Made by a program: the position numbers and the translations under genes
Origin: Omphalotus guepiniiformis
Taxonomy: Eukaryota; Basidiomycota; Agaricomycetes; Agaricales; Omphalotaceae
Assembly: GCA_028554645.1 (NCBI GenBank)
Contig: JAQOOI010000019.1
Location: forward strand, 1,302,001 to 1,366,000
Direction: 5' to 3'
DNA: 64,000 bases
Part shown: in pieces, positions 39,719 to 50,027 of the stretch
How positions within the stretch are numbered: the first letter of the stretch is position 1
Layout: each line of letters opens with the position of its first letter
The notes under the pieces: model-generated
What the model saw: only the letters and a program-made list of their open reading frames with translations
Database searches by the model: none
Told to the model about the DNA's origin: nothing

Positions 39719-42700
39719 ATGTCGACTGCAAATACACAACAGCCACCATCTGATGGAATCGTTCCCAACTCCAAGAGCGCAGGTTTGAACATAGTCTCCG
39801 TTCCCCACTCTCTTCACTTACATTCTCATATCAAGCCAAGAAGGAGGCCAAAAGGTTGGAAAAAGAAGCCAAGCTAGCGGCCAAGGCGGTCAAGAATGCT
39901 GCCGCGTCAGCTGTAGGAGCAGGAGGCGAGAAGAAAACTAAAGCTGAGAAGGAGAAAAAGGAAGAGGAGGCACCATTCGTAAATACAACACCCAAAGGTG
40001 AAAAGAAAGGTGCGCGTAATTCAAGATAACTATCGGTAAAGGTACATGTTATACCAGATCTTTCGCAACCGATGGCCAGCGGCTACAATCCAATCGCCGT
40101 TGAATCCGCCTGGTACGACTGGTGGAATGCACAAGGCTTCTTCGCACCCCAATTGACTCCAGACGGAAAGCCTAAGCCCGAGGGTCTCTTCGTTATTCCT
40201 GCACCTCCCCCTAATGTAACCGGAAGTCTACACATCGGACACGCTTTAACAACCGCGATTCAAGACGGACTGATCAGATGGAATCGTATGCTTGGGAAGA
40301 CCACACTCTTCGCTCCTGGGTTCGACCATGCCGGTATATCGACTCAATCTGTTGTTGAGAAACGGTTGTACAAATCATCAGGCAAGACAAGACACGATCT
40401 CGGTCGCGAGCGGTTCATAGAAACCGTCATGGATTGGAAGAACGAGTAAGCACTATTGAATATTTCATGCATGCTGGTTTAACTTTCTTTAGATACCAGG
40501 AACGCATCACTAACCAGCTACATCGGCTTGGAGGTAGTTATGATTGGGACCGCGTTGCATTTACTATGAACCCAGTGCGTGTATTCATCTCTACTTCTCG
40601 CTCAAGCATTCTCATCTATCAACAGACGTTGTCCAAAGCTGTGATAGAAACATTTTGTAGACTACACGAGGATGGTGTTTTATACCGCGCTAACCGACTT
40701 GTGAACTGGTGTGTACGCCTCAACACCACGCTTTCCAACCTCGAAGTCGACCAGAAGCAGCTGACTGGTCGTACATTATTGAACGTCCCCGGTTACGACG
40801 CAAAAGAGAAGTTTGAATTTGGTGTGATTACGAGCTTTGCATACCCTCTAGAAGGATCTGGTGTGTTATACTACCTTGTGTTTACTGCTAGTTTTGACTC
40901 GAATTTCTGACGAAAAGATTATTGTTGCCACTACGCGTCCTGAGACTATGCTTGGTGATTCAGCTATCGCTGTACATCCCGACGATGCTCGATACAAGGT
41001 ATCTCGTTTCCTCTTCCCCTTATAACTTGCTGAACGACTGTTTCAGCACCTCCATGGAAAATTTGCTTTGCACCCCTTTATTGACAGACGCCTGCCTATT
41101 ATCGCTGACGCCATGGTAGATATGGAGTTCGGAACTGGTGCTGTCAAAATCACCCCTGCACATGACCCCAACGACTATGAGGTTGGCGTGAGGCACAAGC
41201 TAGAGTTCATCAACATCCTGAATGACGACGGAACGTTCAACTCAAATGCAGGAGAGATATTCAAAGGAATGAAGAGGTTTCACGCACGTGTGGCTGTCGT
41301 GAAGGCGCTGCAAGATAAAGGCTTGTTCATTGAGACGAAAGATAATCCAATGCAAATCCCCCTTTGCAGGTAAGTGAGTGAGTTGGACATAGTTTTTCGG
41401 TTCCTAACGAATTCTTTATCAGTAAATCTGGCGATATTATTGAACCAATGCTCAAGCCTCAGTGGTGGGTAAACTGTAAACCGTTGGCTGAGGAGGCAAT
41501 CAAGGCATGTTGTCTGTATCCTTATCTATCAATTACTTCTGACGGTTCGTTATACAGCGTACCAGAGCTGGCGAGCTGATAGTCAACCCTAAACAATCCG
41601 AGAATGAATGGTATCGGTGGTTGGAAGGTATACAAGACTGGTGTATCTCGCGACAACTGTGGTGGGGTCATCGATGTCCAGCTTACCTCGTGAAAATTGA
41701 AGGGCAGGAACAAGACGTGGGTTGTCTGGGCTCCTGCCTGCAACACGGTCCACTCATCTCCTGATTTTAGGCCAATGATGGTAAGAACTGGGTTGTTGGA
41801 AGGACACTTGAAGAGGCCACGGAACGAGCTAAAGCTCTCGCTGGCGAAGCCAAGTTCACTCTCGAACAAGATGAAGACGTACTGGATACATGGTTTTCTT
41901 CTGGTCTTTGGCCATTTTCCATCATGGGCTGGCCTGAAAAAGTGAGCTTTACTCTGCTTTTTTGCTAATCATCCTTTTAAATATCTTCTGATCACACCAC
42001 CTTTATCTAGACGCTCGATTTTCAGAACTTTTTCCCTGCGTCGTTGCTTGAGACCGGATGGGATATTATTTTCTTTTGGGTTGCGCGTATGGTCTTGCTG
42101 GGTGTTAAGCTCACTGGTCAAATGCCTTTCAAGGAGGTTTATTGCCATGCTATGATTCGTGATGCCCACGGGAGGAAAATGAGCAAGTCTCTTGGTAATG
42201 TGATTGATCCTATCGACGTTATACAGGGTGTGTCGCTCGAAGCGCTGCACGAGAAGCTATATGAAGGGAATCTTGACGAGAAGGAGATTACGAAGGCAAA
42301 GGCAGGACAGAAGAAGGATTTCCCGAAGGGAATTCCTCAATGTGGTACTGATGCGCTGAGGTTCGCTCTGTGTGCGTATTCAGGTGGAGGTAAGTTTCGT
42401 TTTCTCTCAAGACTTGTTACGCCGTGGCGACGCAGCGAATTTGAGTGATTCTTACGAGCTGATAGGTCGTGATATCAATCTTGAAATTCTACGTGTGGAG
42501 GGTTACCGCAAGTTCTGCAACAAGATCTTTAATGCCACGAAGTTCGCTATGCTCAAGCTGGAGGAATCTTTCGTTCCAGAGGCATTTGCCAAGGTACGCT
42601 TCGCAGATACCTACCCATGCAACGAAGCTTACAATAGTATCATGCATTAATTCTTGTTGTAGCCCACAGGCAAAGAAAGTTTGGTAGAGCAATGGATTTT

Positions 42701-43850
42701 CCATAAACTTAACATCGCCGCCGCCGAAGTGAACACGCAGCTATCAGAACGAAATTTCATGATGGCTACTAATGCGGCGTACAACTTCTGGTTATACGAG
42801 CTCTGTGATGTCTACATTGTATGAGGACCATCTCATCTGTATTGCTTTTCTGATTGTTCACACACTCTCTAGGAAGCCATGAAACCCATGACTGATGAGA
42901 CTGCTTCACCTACCACTCGTCAATCTGCCCAACAAACACTGTACACATGTCTTGATCACGGCCTCCGCCTTCTACACCCGTTCATGCCTTTTGTAACGGA
43001 GGAGTTGTGGCAACGATTACCGCGAAGGCCAAATGATGCTACACCATCTATTATGGTGTCATCGTACCCAGTATATGTTAGTGTCTCAACCTCGTTTTCC
43101 TCTACTGTCGGTTGATTATCTTTATATGATTCAGCGTTCGTGTTCGAGAATGCAGATAAGCAATTCGACCTTGTATTTGCTGTGTTGCGCGCAGGACGAT
43201 CACTGGCTGCATCTTATAGTCTTCAAAGCAATATACAATGTAAGTTGGGAAGTTTTGTAATTTCATTATAGATGCTGACCTGAGATTCTCGATTCTCGTT
43301 AGTCTTCTTGCATATCAAGAACGATGAAGAGGCTGCTTTGTTTGAGTCGCAGACTCCTACGATCGTTACCCTGACAAAAGGTTGCACAAGTGCAAAAGTT
43401 GTTCGTGATCAAAAGGATATTCCGGCAGGCTGCGGCAGTACTGTCGTAACATCGTCTATAACTGTCCATACTCTCGTCCGCGTATGTATTTATTTGACTC
43501 GCGCGAGCAATCTTCAGAATACTAATACTAATTCTTATTCACGTCTACCCTACAGGGCCTTGTGGATCTCGATGTTGAAATAGCGAAATGTGAGAAGAAA
43601 CTGGACGTTGCTCGTATTAATCTCTCCAAGATCACGAAACTCGAGTCGCAAGCTGATTATGAGGGGACTGTACCTGAAAACGTTCGAATTGCGAATGAAG
43701 AGAAGGTGTGTAAAATGTTTCTTGGAGGCGCTGAAAGAGTAGGATTTGACATTTGACGTTCATTTGTTTTTTTTTTTTCAGCGGAAAACTTTAGAGGAAG
43801 AGATTTTGACGTTAGAATCTTCAAAGGCGATGTTTGCTGATTTGAAGTGA
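39719..43850 (+). CDS. VAS1: valyl-tRNA synthetase
   Basis: Class I aminoacyl-tRNA synthetase charging tRNA-Val; in fungi one gene usually serves cytosol and mitochondria. ATG 39719 starts [13 protein letters not shown], then a Lys/Ala/Glu-rich extension ([16 protein letters not shown]). The catalytic core has the HIGH signature in [12 protein letters not shown] and the KMSKS signature in [14 protein letters not shown]. The editing domain shows [33 protein letters not shown] and [29 protein letters not shown] and [12 protein letters not shown] are also conserved. The anticodon-binding domain ([29 protein letters not shown]) and the C-terminal coiled arm ([20 protein letters not shown]) follow, to TGA at 43848-43850. 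Roughly a dozen introns; all signature motifs are intact. Confidence 0.95.
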
Positions 43851-44301
43851 GATATATATATTACAGAATAAATTTATTGCTATGATTTTTCTTTTCGTTT
43901 TTTTGTTCTGGTTCATTTTGAGCTCACTGCTTCAGCGCTTTAGCATGGATGTCAACACGGAATTGTCATTGTCGACGCACGCGTGAGGGAGAGCACAATG
44001 CACATGCTCTTTTGCATTTTAGGAGCCTTTAGAATCCTAGAGGTATTCTGTAATATCTTGGCATGATCATAGATACCCACGTTCGCGGCATCCATGCGGA
44101 GGGCACTACTGATAGCATCCTGTATACCATGGCCATGCATATGGCTTGATCCCTGCATTTCTACAAGATTGCTTCTCGCTCCGAGCGGCCAGAAGTGACA
44201 TATCGTATCCCTTTCTTTGTATAAATAGATAACAGTTGTTTTCCGTGATGGGGCTAGTAGCTTCGCTCTCCCAATTCTGCCTGGTCACCTTCCGTGTAGA
44301 C
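43851..44301. other. intergenic, promoter of the HNH nuclease gene
   Basis: About 450 bp between valyl-tRNA synthetase and the next start. It contains the TATA box listed below. No ORF is supported. Confidence 0.5.
44220..44227 (+). promoter_or_regulatory. TATA box of the secreted HNH nuclease gene
   Basis: TATAAATA. Transcription would be expected to start some 25-35 bp downstream, around 44250. An in-frame upstream ATG at 44248 would therefore be at or before the start of the mRNA. This favours ATG 44302, which also begins the signal peptide directly. Confidence 0.55.
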
Positions 44302-45516
44302 ATGTTCCTCAAGTATTCGGTCATTGCTAGCGTTCTTGTCTACGTCTTGGGCGCACCTGTTCCGGACGTCCAGCTTCAGCGTCGAGCCCTACCCACTCCT
44401 GTCAGTGCATCAACTGCACGTACGTACTTGTCGGAATTAAGTTTTTAGAACAGTTTTATGAACCCTTCCTTATTCACCCATTGAGCAGTAACTGTTGCGG
44501 CGGAATCTAATTCCCCTGCTTATTCTCGTGACCAATTTAAGACTTGGGATATCAGTTAGTAATTTCAAGGAACTTTGTAACCATCGCTTCGAAGATAACT
44601 GGTTGACTTTCATCAGTCTCCGGCACATGCGACACTCGTGAAAGTGAGTAAATACTTCGACTACCACTGCGCTTGAATTTGTACTGACTCGAAAGGGTAC
44701 CGGTTCTCAGCTGTGCTAAAGCGAGACGGTACAAAGTACGCTTTTCTTTTCTAGTCTCCCATTCACGTTTTTCAATCAAACACTCGCATGAGCAGCGTCG
44801 TGACGGACAGCTCTTGCAAGGCTACCTCTGGTCACTGGGTATCGCCTTACGATGGGGTTGCTACCGACTTGGCTAGTGACCTGGACATTGTGCGTTCTTA
44901 GCTCAATTCATTCTCTATGCACATCATACGTTGGCGCCGTTTCTGATCGAGCGTGGATAGGATCATCTTGTACCGCTCAAAGAGGTGGGTGGTTATCTGA
45001 ATCAAACGTTCGTTCGTTAGCGGGTGTTCCCCACTGACTATTGCACAACCAGGCTTGGTTGTCCGGCGCTAGGAGCTGGACTGCAGCTCAAAGAGAGGCA
45101 TTCGCTAATGACTTGGTAAGTGACATTTGCGAATATCACCGTCGAGTGAAAATGGCTTGAGTTGATGTATTCGTGCAATCCCCCCAGACCCGCCCTCAGT
45201 TGGTTGCTGTCACGGATAATCTGAACGAGTCAAAGGGTGTGTGGCTATAGCTTTCCAAAATCAAGATGATTGATATTCATGTCAACTTTGATTCGAATGT
45301 ACTTCAGGCGATAAGGGTAAGTCCCTTTTTAATTCTGTGTTGCGTTGCGAGACTAGACGAAATCATGCTTTCACAGATGTCGCGTCGTGGATACCTCCTC
45401 TCGACAGTTTTGTCTGTACGTATGTACGGGCTTGGGTGACTGTCAAGCACTATTATGATCTAACCGTCGACTCGGATGAGAAGGCAGCTTTACAGAGCTA
45501 TCTCGCCGACTGTTAA
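44302..45516 (+). CDS. secreted HNH endonuclease (DUF1524/GmrSD-type HNH family)
   Basis: Ten exons join in frame: 44302-44419, 44489-44554, 44617-44643, 44711-44735, 44796-44889, 44961-44984, 45053-45115, 45188-45236, 45308-45316 (9 nt) and 45377-45516, giving 204 residues. MFLKYSVIASVLVYVLGAPV is a signal peptide. The mature protein shows the family landmarks: GTCDTRE, VLKRDG, GHWVSPYDGV, the catalytic IDHLVPLKEAW (Asp-His split from the preceding Ile by an intron), SGARSWTAAQREAFANDL, QLVAVTDNLNESKGDKD (Asn and Lys of the HNH fold) and a C-terminal Cys. Four cysteines are expected to form disulphides. Relatives are extracellular nucleases of fungi and actinobacteria. All catalytic-looking residues are present, so it should be active. 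Confidence 0.88.
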
Positions 45517-45850
45517 TAAGGGATTCTGCGGGCAAGTCGTGTAGTATCGGATAGTCCAAACATTTGTATGAGAAGATTGTATAACGATCCTGGTTACATT
45601 CGGTGCTCGAGCGAGCGGAAGAAGGCGACCTCGGACATGTATGTACACGAAAGCGATGGCCGAATCGCGTGGTAGTCATTTGTCATTTGTATCGACGCGT
45701 CATCGGGCCGGATATCTCCCTGCCATCGTAGTCGTACGGCATCGTCAGCGATTTACTTCTCTGTTTCCCCACCTTTTCTTAAGGCTATCGGGATGCCACA
45801 GATATAGTCCTCTCTAATTTATTCGGTCTTGCATTCAAATCTTGGAACCT

Positions 45851-47946
45851 ATGTTCCATCGGCTTTCACTTCTGGGCAAGTCTTCGCGACCTGAATTGGC
45901 CTTCCGATTCAGGTCGTACGCTTCAGGCGTTCAGAAGGGACCACCCAGTCGAAGTGCAAAGTACCTCCGGCGTACTAGTTATTTGGTACTAGGATCTGGG
46001 GGAATTTATCTCGCAGACAAGCAGTTCAATGCTTCTGCTATCACTCGGAATCTTAGGACACTCCAAACAGTGAGTATTTCTGAGTCTTGTGTGTTCCGAA
46101 TTTTGTGCAATGTATAATGTTGCCCCCTCATAGTGTGTCATAATTACTCTAGATTATAAACTCAATTTCACGCAGGAGAAAAGCGATCAAATACCCCAAC
46201 TTCATGAACGCGTTGCAGATAGAATGTACAATTTACTCACTTCTAATGGGGGTCTTTACATTAAGATTGGTGCGTTGAATTGGCAACTCTTGAACTAGTT
46301 TTCTAGCTAATATAAGTTTGTTAGGACAAGCTATTGGTGCCAATGCTGCCTTACTCCCAAAACCCATGCAGGACAAATTTGCCAAGTTGTTCGACGATGC
46401 ACCACAAATACCTTATTCCGAAGTTCTAGACGTGTTTCAATCCGAGTTCAAACGCCCGCCCAGTGGACCAGGTGGTGTCTTCGAAGTTTTCGAAGAGCAG
46501 GCGGTCGCCAGCGCTAGCATTGCTCAAGTTCACAAGGCTAAACTTTGGCCAGCGGAAGGAGACACCGAGGAAAAGTGGGTTGCTGTGAAGATACAGAAAC
46601 CAGCTGTTGCGAAGCAAATGGAGTGGGACTTGGGGGCCTATAGAATGGTTATGTGGATGTTTGAACATTGGGCGTTCGATCTTCCGGTATATTTTGTTGT
46701 TGGTGGGTATATTCATGCCTTTCTCCAGGAAGTATGAACTCATACACTCGCAGATTTTATTTCGGAACATCTCAGAAAAGAATTGGATTTCATAGCCGAG
46801 GCAGAAAATGCGAAACAAACCGCAAAGTTTGTGAGCTCTGAGCCTAGGCTTTCGCAGCATGTTCACATACCCAAAGTATATGACGATCTCACGACAAAAC
46901 GAGTCATGACTGCTGAATGGATTGACGGAGTTCGTCTGAGCGATCGTCCTGGAATACGACGTCTCATGGGCGAGAGTAACAATGTCACGGTGGCACAGGC
47001 TCCTGTACCTTCGTCTGTACTTTCCCCTGATACACCTCCTCCCACCTCATTTGATATGCCACCAAAACCTCTAAAGGGCGGCATGAAAGCTATCATGCAA
47101 ATTATGGTTGAACTCTTCAGTGCCCAGATGTTCAGCTGGGGCTGGGTACATTGCGATCCTCACCCAGGAAACATCATCATTCGACCCAATCCTTCTAATC
47201 CTTCCATTCCGCAACTCGTCCTGCTTGATCACGGCCTTTACGTTCGTGTTGGTGAACAGTTCAGAACGGAATGGTCTGAATTATGGAAGGGGCTTTTGAC
47301 AGGACAATTTGCCGAAGTAGAACGGACGACGAGAAAGTGGGGCGTGGGTTTGCCGGATTTCTTTGCGAGCGTCACTCTAGCTCGTCCCGTGAGGTTGACG
47401 AGAACGGATAGAGAGAAGGAAGCAAAGAAAATTGCTCAAGAAATCAAAGCGTATATGGAGCTCAGCGAGTATGAACAAAGCGTCAGGATGAAAAAGAAGC
47501 TGAAGGAGTTCTTGACGGATACTGACCGCATGCCCAAGGCTCTCGTATTTTTACTGCGGAATATGCGGTAAGCAGAAGACAGTGCCTTAGTGCACCAGAA
47601 CTCACGCTGACAATGATTTCGTAGAATTGTCCAAGGCAATAATCAATCCTTTGGGGCCCCCGTAAATCGCATCAAGATAACGGGTTATTGGGCTTCGCGT
47701 TCTCTCACTCGAGCCTCCCATTTGACGTTCACACAACGTCTGGGTGAATACTGGAATTACTTGATTTTCCGTGGCGTGATGCTATCTTTGGATGCTGCCT
47801 TTTGGACAACGCGCGCAAGACAGTGGTTATGGGCTATGTTCGGGCGCAGGTCACAGAGCTTCGAGGACGAGTTGCAGAAGAGCATGCATGGGCTCATGAA
47901 GAACAATATTGGCGTAAATGTAGATGCTTCTGTGTTTCAAGGGTGA
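45851..47946 (+). CDS. ABC1/ADCK-family atypical kinase-like protein, mitochondrial
   Basis: UbiB/ABC1 family member closest in layout to the ADCK1/Mcp2 group, which acts in mitochondrial lipid and coenzyme Q homeostasis. The N-terminus (MFHRLSLLGKSSRPELAFRF, then RSYASG) is a basic presequence, followed by a short hydrophobic helix (YLVLGSGGIYLAD). Family motifs: YIKIGQAIGANAALLP (the KxGQ motif, split by a phase-1 intron after KI), ASASIAQVHKA (Ala-rich loop), VAVKIQKP (Lys), LDFIAEAENA, WVHCDPHPGN (catalytic loop) and LLDHGLYV (Asp of the metal site). It ends with TGA at 47944-47946. The intact KxGQ, Lys and Asp residues suggest a functional ATP-binding protein. Confidence 0.88.
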
Positions 47947-48160
47947 AATCGTTGAAGGTTCTAATAGATTTCTTACTGTAATTCATACGGATAATATATC
48001 ACTCGTCCTCAATACATATCTTGCATTACTCTAGCCTTGTCATGCAATTATAGAGAAATATAACAAATTATTCGTGTGAGTTTACACTCGGTTTACACTG
48101 CCCTGTGGTGCCTTTCCCACCACGGACAAAGCTGCTTCTTTCCCGCCGCATACACACCTC

Positions 48161-49480
48161 ATGTCCGAACGACCAAAGCGGACTACACGAAAGAGCACGA
48201 AACTACTTGAATATGAGGAGATTGTCGCCCCTTCAGTTGCATCTTCAAGTCGCCCGAAGCGTAAAGCCAAAGATGTTGAAGTGAACGATGCCAGCGCTGC
48301 TGCAGCTGTTGATGATCCCAGTTACCTACTGCAGAATCCAAAAAGTGCTTTAACGACAATGGATATATCAGTGCGTATGTATCTACATCTGGCTCCCAAT
48401 TAATCTGCTATTCTCCGGTATCTTGTACCAACCACTTGTCGTCCCTTACAGGATCTCATTAATGGTGTCACTTGGGATATGCTTTCCCCAGACTCCCAGG
48501 CCGTACTAGCGAGGTTATTACCACCTACAGCTCTTAAAAGCCGTCACTTGAATCTGGATCCTTATCATCCTTCGCAATCTCAAGTAACTTCTGACGACAT
48601 GGTTGTGGATGAACCCTCCTCTTCCTCAGTCCCCATAACAGACGACGTTGATCCATCGGTATTCTCGGACTCTCATTTTCTCGCTGCTGCACATACTTTC
48701 CAAGATCATATCTATTCGGGCTGGCTCAGTGATGCTCATAAAGCTAAAGTGAAACAATATGAAGAAGGCATTCAGGATGGCAGTTTAGCCGCTCCGTGGA
48801 AGGATGATGAGTGGGAGAAGGAGAATACAGCGAGCACTAGTGAACCACGGAATGGTTCTCCTAGAATGAGTGGACTTTTATCTGCAGCTAGGGCAGGGTA
48901 CGTGGAGTTGGGTGCTCTCGAATGCGCTGTTGCTAACTTTGTTATTATTCGGTAGTGAGGCGGCCGAAATTAGACTATACGAGCTCGTACAGAACTCTGT
49001 CGTTCGCGTGGGTGATATCATTGCGTACAGACGCCACTTCACTGCGCTCAATCTAGTTATCGAAAAGGACGTTCTTGTGCGTAATCGTTCAACCATCCGT
49101 CCTCCCCTTCCTGATTGCTAACCCGAGCCGTGACGACTTTCCAGATTTTCGCTGTAAATCCGAAAGCCAAATCTATGATAGTGTTGCTTGAATCTGGAAC
49201 GACACAACATATACCTCCAAGTTTACTCTTTCCCGACCCTCCAGATCCCGGGGCTCCAACGCAGAAGATGGAGATCACGTCGCCCTCCATGCTAGAGACG
49301 GGCATCTTGGACGTAGACGGTCGTGTAGAGCGTACGAAACGCCCGCATGGAAACGCTTGGAAATCGTTTACGATCTATCGATGGAGGGGCGATGCTATTG
49401 AGATGGAGGATAGTAGGGGAGGGAGAGAGAACCATGGAACACTGTTCTACTTGAGAGGATGCTTCTATTCAGACAGATGA
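48161..49480 (+). CDS. ASXH (Asx homology / DEUBAD) domain protein
   Basis: ATG 48161 starts MSERPKRTTRKSTKLLEYEE, a basic nuclear-type N-terminus with a second basic patch (SSRPKRKAKD). After an intron following MDIS, the ASXH/DEUBAD domain reads DLINGVTWDMLSPDSQAVLA, LLPPTALKS, VFSDSHFLAAAHTFQDHIYS, then GWLSDAHKAKVKQYEEGIQD and APWKDDEWE. In animals this domain of ASXL proteins activates the BAP1 deubiquitinase. A further region follows two introns (LYELVQNSVVRVGDIIAYRR, HFTALNLVIEKDVL, IFAVNPKAKSMIVLLESGT), repeated elsewhere in fungal ASXH proteins but of unknown role. It probably sits in a chromatin deubiquitinase or related complex; the partner is unknown. Confidence 0.82.
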
Positions 49481-50027
49481 AGCAGCAGCGAAATATTCAG
49501 GAATTCGCGGCTAGTTGCGTATACGGACAACAGAGTTTTGTGATTATTTAAATAGTAAGGTTTGTTGGCACATCTGTAAAGCATAGTCTCTTTATGCGTG
49601 GTACATATCTCTACCTGTTACAGTGCCGGTTATTTGCTTTCGTCTTCACATAAGCGTCCAAAAATGAACATGTACAATGCCATATATGCTGCACGGCTGA
49701 CTGTGAATATATGCCAATAAAATCGTCCCAGCACATTCTACTTGGTGAATCGTATATAGGAGGAGACCGGAGTCAATGACAGGGCTACAAGAAATGTTGG
49801 AATATTTACATGCTGAGAATCAAAGCTTTAGGGAAGCGTGATCCAAATTGAACATTCAGAAATTTTACTATTACACGAGTCGCATTGGACCCCACCATTC
49901 TTTGTACATCATACAGACTTGCTAGCGGATACACACAAGAGTCGGAATTGAAAAGAAAAGAACAAAGAGATGCCTCGGTGCCCTCCATGCTGAAGCAACT
50001 TCAACCAATGATCGAATGTGATAAGAT
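49481..50027. other. intergenic region, no supported gene
   Basis: About 550 bp between the ASXH gene and the duplicated NTPase segment, holding the 3' regions of two convergent genes. The frames at 49806-49988 and 49885-50073 are unsupported. Confidence 0.5.

Noticed and set aside
44248..44301. Upstream in-frame ATG at 44248 as start of the HNH nuclease
   Set aside because: It lies within 30 bp of the TATA box and would put 18 residues before the signal peptide.
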